Assembly: GCA_014621425.1 (NCBI GenBank)
Contig: JAANBB010000333.1
Location: 1-45,969, forward strand
Reading direction: 5' to 3'
Source of the DNA: Cylindrodendrum hubeiense
Taxonomy: Eukaryota > Ascomycota > Sordariomycetes > Hypocreales > Nectriaceae
DNA length: 45,969 nucleotides
A program made the translations under genes and the position numbers. The notes below the pieces were generated by a model that was not told the DNA's origin, did not search any database, and was given only the letters and a program-made list of their open reading frames with translations. Positions 32,731 through 45,197 of the stretch are shown piece by piece. Every line of letters starts with the position of its first letter. Positions within the stretch are counted from its first letter, which is position 1.

Positions 32731-34042
32731 ATGAAGCATCTCATTCTCGTAGGAGCATGCTACTTGGACACCATCCTCAGGGACGTACCCAGCATCCTAC
32801 TACGCTCACATTCGAGGCACGATTCCTAACTTACCATCTCCAGTGTGCCCTTCTTCCCCACCGAAGATGCCAAGCTGAGGGCCACCGCCCTCGATATTCG
32901 ACGTGGAGGCAACTGTCCTAACTCAATTCAAGTCCTCGAACAGTTACTCTCAGAGCGGGACGCTGTCCAGCCATACCTGGTGTCGTGTCTACCCAACGCC
33001 TCGTCGCCCGCCTCACGACGCATTGCCTCCTCATTTGGCTCGAGTTCAAAGCTCAATTTCCGCCACTGCATTTACCACGAGACGAGTACCGAGGCCGCGA
33101 GCTGCTACATCATCCGCAGCCTGGAGAGCGGGAGTCGCACTCTTGTCAATTACAGCGACCTACCCGAGATGACGACAGACCAGTTCGAGACCGTAGCACG
33201 CAGCTTTAGTCCAGACCAAGAGACTTGGTGGCACTTTGAAGTGAGTCTGAGCGAGCAAGAGGCGACCTATACTGGCCCGTGGTGGTGCCGAGCTGATGGG
33301 GCATCGGCAGGGACGGATTCCTGACACAACCCTCAAATGCATACGCCTCCTGCGCGACGTGCTGCCAACCGCGCAAATTAGTATCGAAGTAGAGAAGCCC
33401 GGTCGAGAAGGGCTTCCGGAACTGGCCGCTGAGGCTGACGTTGTCTTCTACTCGCGGAGTTGGGCCGAGGTATGAGGATCCCGCGATCACTCAACAGTTT
33501 GCGAGGGGCAGCACCTGACGTCAGCGTCTAGGAACGGGGCCACGAGTCCCCCGAGTCCTGTCTACGGACCGAACTACACGAGAAGGCGTAGGATCGAGCG
33601 ATCATGTACTCGCTTGCTGCGGTGATGGCTGACCAGTTCCAAATAGATCACTGGCACTGTGCACTTGGGGCGCAGACGGAGCCGCTGGATTGTCTCGGGC
33701 TGCATGCGAGTATGTTCGTTGTCCCGCCAAGGAAGACGCCGAAGGAGCCATTTCTGTGGTCGAGTACGTGTCCGCCCTTGCTTGATCGTATGCATCGACG
33801 CCCCAGCTGGCCAAGGATCGTAGGGCAACCAAAACTAACACAATCGTCCGAGATATAGTGCCGTAGGAGCCGGGGACACTTTCATTGCAGGAATGCTCTA
33901 CGGCCTCGTGTGCCACGCCGACGACTGGAGCGTCGGGCAAAAGGTCAGTTTCGCCGTCCGTCTGGCCACTCTCAAAGTACAACGAGAGGGGTTTGCCGGG
34001 CTCGGGGCAGACGTGCTGGGGTGTGTATCCGACGAGTCCTAG
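32731..34042 (+). CDS. PfkB-family sugar kinase, ketohexokinase-like, with a damaged first donor site
   Basis: Six exons (32731..32780, 32844..33240, 33311..33469, 33532..33587, 33647..33763, 33859..34042) sum to 963 nt, a 320-residue protein. It starts MKHLILVGACYLDTILS and continues VPFFPTEDAKLRA, then RRGGNCPNS (36-44), the substrate-side PfkB signature as in ketohexokinase. ALCTWGADGAAGL follows, then VVDAVGAGDTFIAGMLYG, the ATP-site signature with catalytic base D266. Introns 2-5 are canonical GT-AG. The stop codon seen if exon 4 is read straight on lies within intron 4 and is not a lesion. Intron 1 keeps its CTAAC branch site (32826-32830) and AG, but its 5' end reads AG|GGACGT instead of AG|GTACGT, so normal splicing there should fail. 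The gene is otherwise intact: either a very recent lesion, a sequence error or a rare non-canonical splice. Family members phosphorylate ribose, fructose or related sugars; the substrate here is unknown. Confidence 0.8.
32781..32843 (+). other. Intron 1 of the PfkB kinase gene with GG instead of GT donor
   Basis: The conserved protein sequence on both sides (YLDTILS then VPFFP) fixes this as a 63-nt intron. Positions 32781-32782 read GG; a single T at 32782 would make a consensus GTACGT donor. The nearest GT (32785) would add 4 nt and shift the frame. Retention gives a stop after 32 codons. Confidence 0.75.
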
Positions 34043-36108
34043 TCTCCTATGCCGCCAAGCGGCTCAGTCGGTAAATATCATGGGCTTGGTGGGTGATCCA
34101 GGCACACTGCGCAGTGTTTGGAGGAAGGTGAGCCAGGACGAGTGGATGGGGAGCCAAGGGTGCAGCAAGGCTAAGACAACCTCAAAGGGAGTCGCTCATG
34201 GCTTACAGCGGCTGCCACCCGGTTGCCACTGACGGGGAAGCGTGATGCTGCGACAAGGGTCTGGTTGTGTGGGGGAAGGGAACAGGCGGTGAAATGGTAT
34301 CAGGACGGTTGCCCACACATGAGGAGGTACGGGGGCCAGACTCCGGGGCGAGGGTGTCGGAGTCAGATGACGGCAGGCAGGCGTTAGATGCACACACTAT
34401 TGCCGCCTTCTCGAGATCCACAGGACAATTCGCATGCTGAGGCTTTCGGGCTCTGTTGGTGTCGCGGTGATGCGGGAGGATGCATGGTAGAGTCGGGCAA
34501 CGCTGCAAGACAGGACGGACATTCACCACGCGCGTGCGTGTTGGGCTGCTGCATGCAGGCGACTAGTCAAAAACTCTCTCACCCCCGGCGACGGATCGTC
34601 GACAGACTCGACACCAAGTTTCTGGCCAACGGCAATGGGCGACGCATTAGAGAGGAGGCCGACCGGATGGGTGGCGTCGTCATTCGATAATTAGGGGAGG
34701 AGGCGCAGTGGATTTGTTTTCCTAATTGCCTGGCACCAAATAGGTGAGATGCAGAAGCGTCGACGATGTGACGAGAAGGCCAGAGAGGGGCTGGTGGGTG
34801 CCAACTAGACACCTCGGGTCGCGATGACCAAGACAGGTCCCAAGCGACCGCCCTGGACATCGTCGAAAGGGGCTCGAGCTGAATTGACCGACATATATCG
34901 GATCATGTTTGACTCGGGAGCCGAGGAGACCGGAATCCACCAACGGCGGCGCAAATTCCGGTCGGTGGGTGAAGGGCGTGAAAGCCCCAGGACGGGCAGG
35001 AGAAAAGAAACGAAATCAGGAACTAGAGGTCGAGAACAGCATCTCGTCAGGTTGACGGGGCTAACCGTGACAGGAAGGGAGGGAGGGATGGAGCCCATAG
35101 ACGACATTTCACCTGGCATGTGGAGCCAAGGATCGAGGAGCTGGATGCAATGGGCAGTGAGTGTACAAGCCAACCGGATGGCTTCAGACCCCATCCAGGG
35201 CCACGATGTTGACTCGCCGCACAAAGGCGGGCTGTAGGCCCATCTCGGTTTGACGGTGCTGAATGACGTCCGCCAAAGAATGCGCCCTAAAAAGGACCTT
35301 GGACCTGGGACCCTCGAAGTGATGGATGAGGGGGTTCCTCGTAGAGGCGAGAGGGGGTTGCTCCAGCGCTATAGCCCTGGAGGTGTCCAGTCAAGCATGC
35401 TCAGCTCCCAGGTGAGACACCGTGGGGTTAGTAAAGGGGGTCAGCTCAAATGCGGACTCTCACGGACACGGAGGTCGAGGCTCGCGGCAGCTTTGGGAAG
35501 TGGCTGAACTCTGGCCCGCCCTGGACGTTCCGATCGGTATGGGTCTTCGGGCGGAGGAGCGGCGCTCTCTGGAGACTCGTCTTCGGCCGGGGACTCCATA
35601 ATAATCGTCAGGGCTACGCCGCAGCAGGAAGGGTGGTGGTGACCAGGCGCGTCCCATACCCAGGTAGCCTCTGATCACCCGAGCGTACTAAAAATGTCTC
35701 AGGGCGGAGGTATCCTCGTTTGCGAGGAGTCGATCCTGCCTAGTGTACCGCCGTCTCATCTACAGTACTTCGTCCCACAGGTCAGAGTGGCATTCGGTTT
35801 CGTCTTGTTGCAGTTGGAGAGAATGCCGCCCTCCGCCCACCGTGACGACGCTCGTTGAACTCGACGTTTGGTGTACCGGGGGCAAACCAGAGTCTGGAAT
35901 TGCAGACAACCCAAACCGAGAGCTGGGCCGCTGGAACGCCTTCTCTGAAACCAATTCAAGGCGCGCCGTAGGCGACACGGGCTAGAAGTGCGCTGTACGG
36001 ACGGCCTAGGTATGTTGTCCCGACTTTGGCTCCAGTGCCCATGCCACTCAAACATTGAGGGGAGGAGGGGGCAATGATGGGGCTCAGTTGTGTCGATACG
36101 CCGAGCAC

Positions 36109-36119
36109 GTACTCCGTAC
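36109..36119. repeat. GTACTCCGTAC motif copy
   Basis: This 11-nt near-palindrome matches copies at 9327-9339 and 37108-37120. All three lie in the gene-free blocks. Confidence 0.5.
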
Positions 36120-37107
36120 CGTGCCATAATTAGCCTGTCTTTGGAGATTGGATTGCAGAGGGCCCAATCAAAAGGGGACTCGCAAAAAGCAAAGCAACGG
36201 CCTTTGTCCCTTGGCTTTCGAAGCCGCAATATCCAATGGCACGCAAAAGGTCCCAGCCTAGGGTCCGTTCGGCGCAGGGCCCTACTCCGTTGTCCGTGCC
36301 AGGGGACCCCATTCCGCAGGCGGCACGAGCACACGGCCCCACCGATCAGGGTGAAGACTTGAAAGCGGGCACGTTGAGCATCCATGCACACCTCAAGAGC
36401 AAAGATGTGGGGGTTGAGGATGCAGCATGCAAGCGGCCTGGCGGAGGCGGATGCAACTATCGGCCACCGGGTCTGGTGTTGGGCACGCGGCGGCTAAGAC
36501 TAAGAGGGCCTGGCTAAACACCCACGACCAGCAGTCCATGGACACTATCGTGACGAGTCATGGTGTGTGCCGTGGTCTGGGTGTGAGCACCGCAGTACGT
36601 ACAGAGGCCTCGGTAGCCTCCTCTGGAAGCAGGCACCTGCATGATCACAACCTCGCATGCCGGTGCATGATGTGGTGGCAGATGGTGTCCAGCCATGGCG
36701 GCGAAGCCGGGGCCATCGGAAACCAGGCGGCGAATCTTGCTTGCATGGGGCACCCATCGTTTGGGTCCTGGGCCGCGGACGGGGAGTTACGCGCGATCCA
36801 AGCCCAGTCTTACCCCGGTCACTGAGTATTGATTGATGTCCAGATGATGCCAAACAGGCCTTGCATCTGCACGAGGACCAATCTCCATATCAGGGGTACG
36901 TACCTTGCGGTGCTGGGCCCATGGCAGCGGTTTTGCAAGGTGGCACCCGCCACTCGTTTGGAGCCTAGTAGGGACGATGTGCATTCCAAGGTTCCAGGGT
37001 CTAATCATCTCCGAGCCAATCCTTCAATGCTGCGGAGAGCCGCCGTGGGCTGGTGAGCAGCTGCAGCATATCCTTGGGATCGCTGTGTTGAGGCCCTATT
37101 GTTATTC

Positions 37108-37120
37108 GGTACGGAGTACC
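37108..37120. repeat. GGTACGGAGTACC palindromic motif copy
   Basis: GGTAC and GTACC arms flank a GGA centre. It is the inverse orientation of the copy about 1 kb to the left. Confidence 0.5.
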
Positions 37121-40100
37121 TTAATCAGAGCCCCATAAGCGGGGGAGAGGGGAATGAAGCCGAGTGAATCTCACCAGGCCTCTACCGCCTTGGTGTTCGA
37201 GAGCCATGAGTGGTAATGTGTGCTGAGACCTGGATGGGCAAGTAAATCGCAAAAAATTGGGCTCGGACTGTGGCTTCGACGACTCCTTCTTTTTGTCTTC
37301 CTTGGCGACTCCCGCGCCGCCGAGGCATGTGTATCCCTACCAGGTTGTGCTCTCATCTCACACCTCTTTCGCCTTAGCTCGCAGTTCCAGCCCCTGGTCG
37401 CTCACAATGGGTCTGGACGTTCTGGGTACCGTGGTCTGTCATACATACCGCCTCCTCTTTGACCCTGGCTGCGCGCCGTCCTCGGGGACGGACAATATTC
37501 GCATGGGTCCCCCATTCAGCGACCAATGAACTCTGCTTCGAAGTTGGAGGCTTGTGACAGAGGTATTTCTGTCCCGTCACTGGTGGCGGCGTGCCCAGGC
37601 GAAACACTGATTTGATCTGATGTCGTCGCCTCTCCAGGCATGTCTCCAGCCCATGCCGTTAATCACTATTCGAAACAGCCGAGCTTCTTATTCCGCTTTT
37701 GGGCCATCTCGGTATGGTCATTCTCCCCAAGAGAGTTGATCGACCTCGGGATACCATGAAAAGTGGCGAACATGTCCGAGACAGGAGACGATACTTTGAT
37801 AATCGCCAGGATCCGCAGTTACATCGACTATGATTTCGGGTTCTATCTGGGCCTGAACTTGACCTTGGTCAGGAGATGTAGGCGACAGGGCCGAGTGGAA
37901 GGAAAGGAAGGGTGGATGGTTGCCTCTGCATGGACGCGTTTAAGGCAATAAATCAAAGCAAAATTCTGCTGCCCACTTGTCCCGTTGCTCACCCTACATA
38001 GTATGCCGATCACCGTCGAAAGGGGCGCGCTACGTGATGGAGGATGCATGGTTGTGGAAAAGGTTGTCAGGGTGTCTGCGTTGGTAAACTGCGGCGCGTG
38101 GATAAAAAAGCTCGACTACGTCTTTTCTGGGGCTGGGAACCAGCTTTCCCGGGAATCCGAGAGGCTAGTCCCGGGTCGGAGTTGCGTAGGAGGCCCTTGG
38201 CATTGGGACGGAGAGCCTAGAGGTAGTGGGAGTGTTGCAAGTGTGCATGTCCACAGTCATCCTCTCAATGATACGTGACAAGGTCCCGATTTACCGATTC
38301 TGTCTTGGACGGTGCTAGGAAAGGCGACCCTGGCGCGTACACATTGGACATCCCACCGCTGCTGTCACTATGTCACTCGTCATTTGCCGATAATTCGGTG
38401 GGATTAATAATAACGACAAGTTTGCGATCGGCGTTGACCAGCGCAAATGACAGGAATGAGTGGTTACCGATGTGACAATGGTTCTGGGTAGGCGTAGGCC
38501 CCAAGCTCTGGCGCTGGCACTCCGTAGCAGCCAGCCCATTCTGCAACCCCACTAAAGCATTACAGCTTCGTTCGTCGGGATGGGTGTTAGGAGCTAGGGG
38601 AATGAGGTGTCCATGCTAAATCCGTGAAGCATGTCGGCGTCCAGCCCGTCGCCCCAAGACACAATCAAGTCGGGGGTCAGCGTGGTACTGCCGACAACAT
38701 TAGCGGTGGGTGATCTGCCGTGAAGAGGTATTTTACATGACGACGCCGCCTGTCACGGACGAATCTGTTAGCGTTTGCCAACGGTGATAGGCAGATGTGA
38801 TACGAGACCACCCGAGACGGGTGAGTGTGAGGCAACAGAGCAAAGCAACATGAGATGATGTGGTGTCCCGTACGCCAGGGATTGAGTGAATGTTGTGTGC
38901 TGTTGTGCGATTGCGCGTATGTGTTTTCCAGCCGAATCACATGGTGGCTCCGTCAGGGCGCATTCGCGACTTGGGGCGTCACACAGCACTGCAAGGAGTT
39001 GCTGCGGGTTTGCGACCAGCAAGGAAGCCCCCGCGTCAGAGTGTGCGGACAAGGTCTTGCTCGCAGACCATGCCAAATGGTGAGACCTAAGGTCGAGCGC
39101 GAGTGTAGGATGGGAGACCATTGGCATTCATGGGTGACTGAGGGATACCGGGCGTTGGTGGCCTGGGCCTGTTACTTGTTTCTTGTTACTGGTTGGAGAC
39201 AGGGACGCGAGGCGCCGTTAGGCGGGCGGGCCATGGTGAGTCGTACCCAAGGGCACCATGCGATTTAGTGCAAGATGAGAGAGTAGTGGGGTTCGGTGTT
39301 TGCGTCTGTCATGGGACGAGCTTCGAATGAAACCAGAAGCGCTGCGCTGAGCTGAGCTGGGCGGAGCTGATTTTGGCTGAGCCGAGTTGGTTCTGCCATG
39401 GGCTAGGTTGGCTGGGCTAGTCGAGCCTTGGTTGTGTTGTCTTCCTCCAGTCACCTTTCTCCCGCTGATGAGCCAGGCACTGGGTCGGATGAAGGTAGGT
39501 GGATGGGGAGGCGGACACGCAGCCTGCAGAGCCACCATCGCAGTCAATGCATGCAGTGGGTATCCAACACACTCGCAACCACGATTACAGTATCTGTTGC
39601 ACTCGGATACTGTCATGTACTCTACTGTGCTGTTGGTGTGGGAGGTGGTGATGATACCGCTTTTCGAAGGCGTCGTCATGATGCGCCGAGACGTATCGGG
39701 GGAGCTGTGCCAATTGTCCGCCCAGAAGGAAGCGTTAGATGTCCATTATCCAGTTTCCGCCTAGCATCCAGTATCCTAGCATCTAGCTGCCAACCATCGG
39801 TGGCACACACACAAGCTCACAATGTCGAGACACGCGCACCATGGATTGTGTATCCCAACGGGTCCAGGGGCACACGACGGGGAGCTAGGGGGGGGGAGAC
39901 GGAAGACAATGGGCCAGTAGGTCCAGCTGACGAGGGCTCAATCCGTCGCGGCCCGATGGACCAAATATGGGCAGGCTGGCTGCATTGCATGTTGGTTGAA
40001 ATGAAGGCCCGAGGCATGAGACTGGATGGGCGGCGGTGGTAGGTGATGAGCTGAACTGGGAAAACTAAAAAATCTCTGGCTTGCCGCCCGTCGAGCTGCC

Positions 40101-43100
40101 AGGGAGTGAGGGAGTGACGCCGCTGGTGGCGCAGTGGGACGGCCCCTGTATGGTGTCTGATCCAGCGGACGATCAGGACACTTCAGCAGTGAGCCGGCGT
40201 CCTCCACAGGCCTGTTACCCGCTAGCAGGCAGCCGATCCCAGTGATGGCCAGGTGTGCCAGGCGGGCGCCCCATAAGCGCTGGCAATGGACTGTGTCCAG
40301 CATCTTGTCCTGTGGATGGTACGGAGCAAGGTAAGCAAGCTTCCAAGGGGGGCCTAGACACGCAAGGCCCGCTGGAACACGTACCTCCCGAGCGCTCGTA
40401 CATTTGTTACTGTACTTTTCCGGCCCCGACGGTCAGCACCGGAACCCTGGAGTGGAGATGGCACTGCCGACAGGTTTGCCTAACAACGTAGCAGTTCGCA
40501 GCTGGAGAAGGGAAGGCGGGGGGAGCGAAAGGGGCGAAACGGGACGAGATGCTGTCCGCCCGCAGAGACTTGTTGCTGTGAGGGATTGTCTTCGCGGCGG
40601 CGTGGGCGGGTCTGAGGGGCTGCATGTGGGTTTTCTTCTTCTTTTCCCTTTTGCAGCGATCTGTAGACCACGATGATGGAACGGAGGTATTGTACTTGCT
40701 GTGGAAGGGATAGCTCATGTGGTTGTTTCCTCATCCTCGATGTTTACTCCTCGTTGCAGCTATGGTTCGCGCCCCGACAGTGTGGCCAGGGCATCGGACT
40801 GAGTTTCGAAGGCGGCATGAGTCTCAGGTCCAAGGTGCCCGCCCGTAGCGAGGCTTGTTTGGTTGACCAGGTCAGATCCAGTAACTAGACTGGATGGTCG
40901 GTCGGTAAGCAATTGATGCTGGGCGTCTTGCCGCGCCCCACCTGTTGGATGGGAAAGCAAGCAAAAGCTCGTGGTCCCGGCCCAGCCCGGTGACACCAGC
41001 TAGAGACCATGGTTGGAACTGAATCGCCAGAGGCCGACGACGTGGCGAGCCATTCTTGGAAGCGCTGGAGCCTCACTGGGCCCTGCCTGGGTCTTGTCGG
41101 AGCCCTGTTCGAGACCTGAAAGCGCTGGTCGGAGCCTGGACAGGGAGGGTACCTTAAACAGGCGCGCCCCGCTACGTCCCCTCGACCGTGGGCTGGCAAT
41201 CTGGTGGTGCATTTCCTACCATCCTGGTCAAGCAGTTTCCACGTAGTGTAGGGTATTGGGCCGCCCGCCTTGTCTTGGTCTTGTTGGGTCGGCGATGTGG
41301 CCCGGGGGAGACCTGAGGAGGAGGCCTGTGGGTTACGGTCTTGATGGGGGATGGTGGGAGGGAAAGCGGATGGGCGATGGCGGAGACCGACCGATGAGCA
41401 GGTTTGTGTGGGTGGTGGTGGATAGACGACATGAAGATGTGGATGTGAAGGTTGATGGTGGTTGTGACCTGCCCTCACGGTCGCAGATGAGTTTACGCCT
41501 CAGGTAGCAGTGACTTTGGGGCGATCGATGCCTAGAGAGACTGAGGGATGCCAGGGCAGTGAAGCATCCAGCATCCTGGAGGGAGCGCCGCCGTAGCCCC
41601 ATCTGGCTGTCTGGACGTCTATCCCGGTGCAGTGCAATGCGGTGCATCACGTCTCGGTTCTCGCTGACTCTTGAGGACCAGAGCCTAAGGGATGAACGGA
41701 GCACAAGGCCAGGCAGGTTTCCCTAGGCAGGTTTCTCTAGGCAGGTACCTAGCCGTTCTTCGCTCGGCCAGCGAGGTCCCTGGTACCGGGCACAGTGGTG
41801 GAAATTGCTTGAGGGAAGCGAGTCCCCAGTACACCGACCTGAAAGTTTTGGCTGTCTCGTGGCCCCCACTCGGCAAACTCGCCACCCACACCGCAGACGG
41901 AGGAGTCTGGAGGGGCTCCTAGCTTGTTTGGCTCCTGCTCCTGCCCCAAAGCCCCTTCCCCATCACGCACACCGCCAACGCCAATGTCCACACCCACGCC
42001 CGCGCACCGCAGCGCATCCACACACACTCACACAAGCACAGCGCAACACCTCACCAACACCGACTTACCCTACCATTTCCTTCGACTCAAATATTGGCAT
42101 GGCTGGCCCTGCAGCCAGTGCCACACACGCTACCACGCTTGCGCCCTGGAGTCGCCGGTTCCCACATCACCATATCCGCATCCACATCCGCATCCACATC
42201 CACGTCCGCTCGTCGATGACCCTGCAGATTCCCGTACCGCTCCGGGGCTCTGCCTTCGGCGGCGCACTGCGCCATGTCGCTTGACGACACCCTCTACACG
42301 GCCCTCCGAGACGCACTACGTAGCTCGCCCTCCACTCATCCTCGTCCGATTGAAACTTCCACAGTCAAGGTCCAAGGCCGGAGCCCAGGGACTTGGCCGC
42401 GCCCTGGCGCCAAACCATTCGCCATGTGCCTCCATCTTGATCCACCACTGAAGACGTCTGCCGCCATCACGGCATGGCGATTCCTCGAACCATGCCAGTT
42501 CGGTCCTCCGGAGTGCCGCCAGTGACAAACATTTTGCAACCAGCAAGCCCATCACACAGACACAGACACAGACAAGAGGAACCAGACGACAAGACAACGC
42601 CATGCCGAATGAAGCGCCGAGATGCTAATTACACAAGCCGTGGCTCCTCTGTGCTCAGTCATCACGAGGATCTGGCATCCTCATCCGCTCTCCGATCAGA
42701 CCTTGTCTCGAAGCCTTGTTTCTCGTGCGCCGACGCCCCTCTGTGACCAAGGCCACCCGCATCTTCCTCAGGATGTCCGCACATCTCGGCTGACAAGGGC
42801 CCGCAGATGCGACCAAAGGGGTGTCCCTAGCATACGTCTCAACATGCTAATCAGTCTAGAGTGGTGATGCGCATCCCGCGTGAGATTCACAACCCCTTCC
42901 TCCTGTGGCACTTTAGCAGCAAGGCAATGTCCCATCTTTTGACTGTGGAGCACTCCCGGCCCATGGCCGCCTTCTCCCCCTTGACCCATGGCCCAGGACA
43001 CCTCGTCGGTGCCGGGGTGGAGAAGCGCTTGGGGCACCCCCTGTGCTGTCCACCTCCCTCGCAATGAACCTGGCCGGTCCGTGGACGTCAGCCTGAGATT

Positions 43101-44120
43101 GGCCAGGTCCTTGTGCTTCGACTTTTATTACGACGCCAGTCCGTGGCTCTAATCCTTCTCCATCCCTTCCATCGCCCACGGCTCAATGCAACTGGCATCA
43201 CTAGCGGCAGGGGTGGCCACCGAAAGTCCAGACGACCCGACCACCCTCCCCAGGCACTCGAGCCACAGCAAAGCCGCGCGAGCACCTGGGTCTGGGACAA
43301 AGCCCGGGCCCACGGCCACCATGTTTTCTCGTTTCTCGCCCTGCCGGCACGCCAAATTTGGTGTGGTACCGACTGACTCTAGTTGTTCATTGTAGCCGCA
43401 ACAGTGCTTCGTGACCCCACTGGTCGGCCCTCCACCCAGGCCAGACACCCCCAGACACTCAAAGTTAGGACTCGCACCCTCACACCCCACCCCCAGGGCC
43501 GGGCCTGATTCTCACTCTCCGGTACTAGAGCGTGCATCCCGCCTAGAGCAACCCTCTCCGACTGTGGAATCCGCCCGTTGAGACACCCCCTGCTCGTCCC
43601 GTATGACGCAGGCCACCCGTCCCAGCTGCCATAGCTCGACTGTCAATCCTAGGTAGAGGCACGGGGGACGATCCTGGCCCGGTACGTACCCCCGGGACAG
43701 CTGTCGCTGATTCGACGCCCCATGTAACCCACGTTTGTGGTCCATGGCTCTACGGCAGCAAAACGCCCATGCTCTTCATTACTTTGTCGTTCAGGCCCAC
43801 TCCAGATCCTTGGGAAGTTGATCTTGTTCAGCCTGCTAGGCTCGATTTATCCTTCAAGCCATCGATGTGCCCCATGTTTCGCTGCTCCCTTGAACACCCC
43901 TGGGGACCGTACTCCCTCCCGCTCCGTCCACGATACTTAACCCAAGCCGAGCCCTTCCTGACCATCTCATGCCCTCCATCCATCAGAAGCCTCGAAAACA
44001 TCGACCTTGAAACTCAGAAGAAAGATTTTCACATCCGCCAACACATTTCTCCCTCTTCAATACTTTACTCTTTCTCTTTCTCAGAACATCCCTTCCTTGC
44101 CTAAGTCCACCCAGTGCAAG

Positions 44121-45197
44121 ATGATGCACCCACTCTTCAGTGGGCAACATACCGGGTCCTTGCCCGTACCACACCCTCACGATATCATGGTCGACGACCT
44201 GTCGAGACAGATGGCTATTTCCCAAGCCTCCAGGAGGCTCTCAAGAGGATCAACTGGCCAGCATTCTGGGACTGCCATGCGTGTCGTGAAGCCAACCAGC
44301 GCCAACAACAGCCCCCGATCCTCGGGTTTGATGGCTCGGAGGAAGACACTCATGAACGACGGCAACGCTCAACGCCGACGACAGCAAGCCCTAGAACAAG
44401 CTTCTTTGTTCTACGGTATTGAGCAGCAACAACAACCCGCCAAGCGATCTTCACGACCTGTCAGCTGGCATCCGAACACCTATGGCCAACAACTCCAACC
44501 ACAACTTCAGCAACCGATGTATCCCGTGTCTACCGCCAACATGTACGCAGACCAGCAGGACATGTATGCCGGATACCCTCACCTGTCCCCAATGCTTGGG
44601 TCACACTCATGCAACACCTCGCCCTCTTCCGCCTTCTCTCCTCTCTCACTTCCATACCAGGGCGTGGAGAACGTGCAATATCTGTCGACCGATGAGACGG
44701 GCCAGGTGCAACAGAATACTGTAACCTACCCATCCATGGCTGCTCCCCGTCTTGAGCAGGATGCCTACGCCACGCCTGACGAGGTTACTGCCGAGAATAT
44801 GTCATACAACAACGGGTGGGACTGGAACTCGTTCATCATGCACGGGTTCAGCAGCACATCCCCTCCTACGCCCGAGGCATTCCCCCAGGCACAGCTTTCG
44901 CAACCAGCCATGTCTGAGCAGTCCATCCCCTACCAGGCATTGGATGAGTCGGAAGAAGAGGGCGAGATTCTTGTTGGCATGGGTCTATATGATACTCCCG
45001 ACAAGTACGAAGAGGACCCGCAACTCAACAACTATCGATCCACGGTATCTTCGCTTCTTGGGTCCACATTCCGCAGCTTCGAGCCCAAGGGCAAGGGCTT
45101 GAAGCTGGAAGAGACTTGGGAGCCTCCTAAGTCGGATGAAGATGATGACGAAGAAGAGGAGGAAGAGGAAGAGGACGAGTCAGAGAACAGCGAATGA
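44121..45197 (+). CDS. Uncharacterised Gln/Ser-rich protein with acidic C-terminus
   Basis: A single frame of 358 codons opens at ATG 44121 (MMHPLFSGQH), after a CT-rich leader; the open frame extends further upstream but without supporting motifs. Residues 10-60 are Ser/Arg-rich. Around residues 75-95 is a basic segment (ARRKTLMNDGNAQRRRQQAL) with an adjoining poly-Gln run. The middle is Gln/Tyr/Pro/Ser-rich and probably disordered. Then come the ordered-looking patches NNGWDWNSFIMHGFSS, EEEGEILVGMGLYDTP and NNYRSTVSSLLGS, with GKGLKLEETWEPP before a long Asp/Glu tail. I recall similar C-terminal words in hypothetical proteins of other Sordariomycetes, but no function. Composition would suit a transcriptional co-regulator; that is inference only. 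No intron is needed, and the gene is separated from its left neighbour by 10 kb. Confidence 0.82.
   Translation: MMHPLFSGQHTGSLPVPHPHDIMVDDLSRQMAISQASRRLSRGSTGQHSGTAMRVVKPTSANNSPRSSGLMARRKTLMNDGNAQRRRQQALEQASLFYGIEQQQQPAKRSSRPVSWHPNTYGQQLQPQLQQPMYPVSTANMYADQQDMYAGYPHLSPMLGSHSCNTSPSSAFSPLSLPYQGVENVQYLSTDETGQVQQNTVTYPSMAAPRLEQDAYATPDEVTAENMSYNNGWDWNSFIMHGFSSTSPPTPEAFPQAQLSQPAMSEQSIPYQALDESEEEGEILVGMGLYDTPDKYEEDPQLNNYRSTVSSLLGSTFRSFEPKGKGLKLEETWEPPKSDEDDDEEEEEEEEDESENSE

Larger units (their letters stand above)
34043..44120. other. 10-kb gene-free region
   Basis: Between the sugar kinase and the Gln/Ser-rich gene I find no frame with recognisable domains, no run of short exons with matching frame and splice signals, and no transposon proteins, terminal repeats, tRNA or rRNA. 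Scattered low-complexity words occur, for example GCTGAGCTGAGCTGGGCGGAGCTGA-like sequence near 39350-39375 and a G run at 39888-39896. Two copies of the TACTCCGTA motif are listed separately. The last part should contain the promoter and leader of the gene at 44121; sequence at 44020-44100 is CT-rich and leader-like. Confidence 0.5.

Noticed and set aside
33588..33590. TAG stop in the sugar kinase, at first suggesting a pseudogene
   Set aside because: It lies at the start of a canonical 59-nt intron (GTAGG...AAATAG). Splicing restores KASLALCTWGADG in frame.
40885..41478. 197-codon minus-strand frame rich in Pro/Ser/Arg
   Set aside because: Composition matches random GC-rich DNA. No motif is recognised and overlapping frames of similar quality exist on plus.
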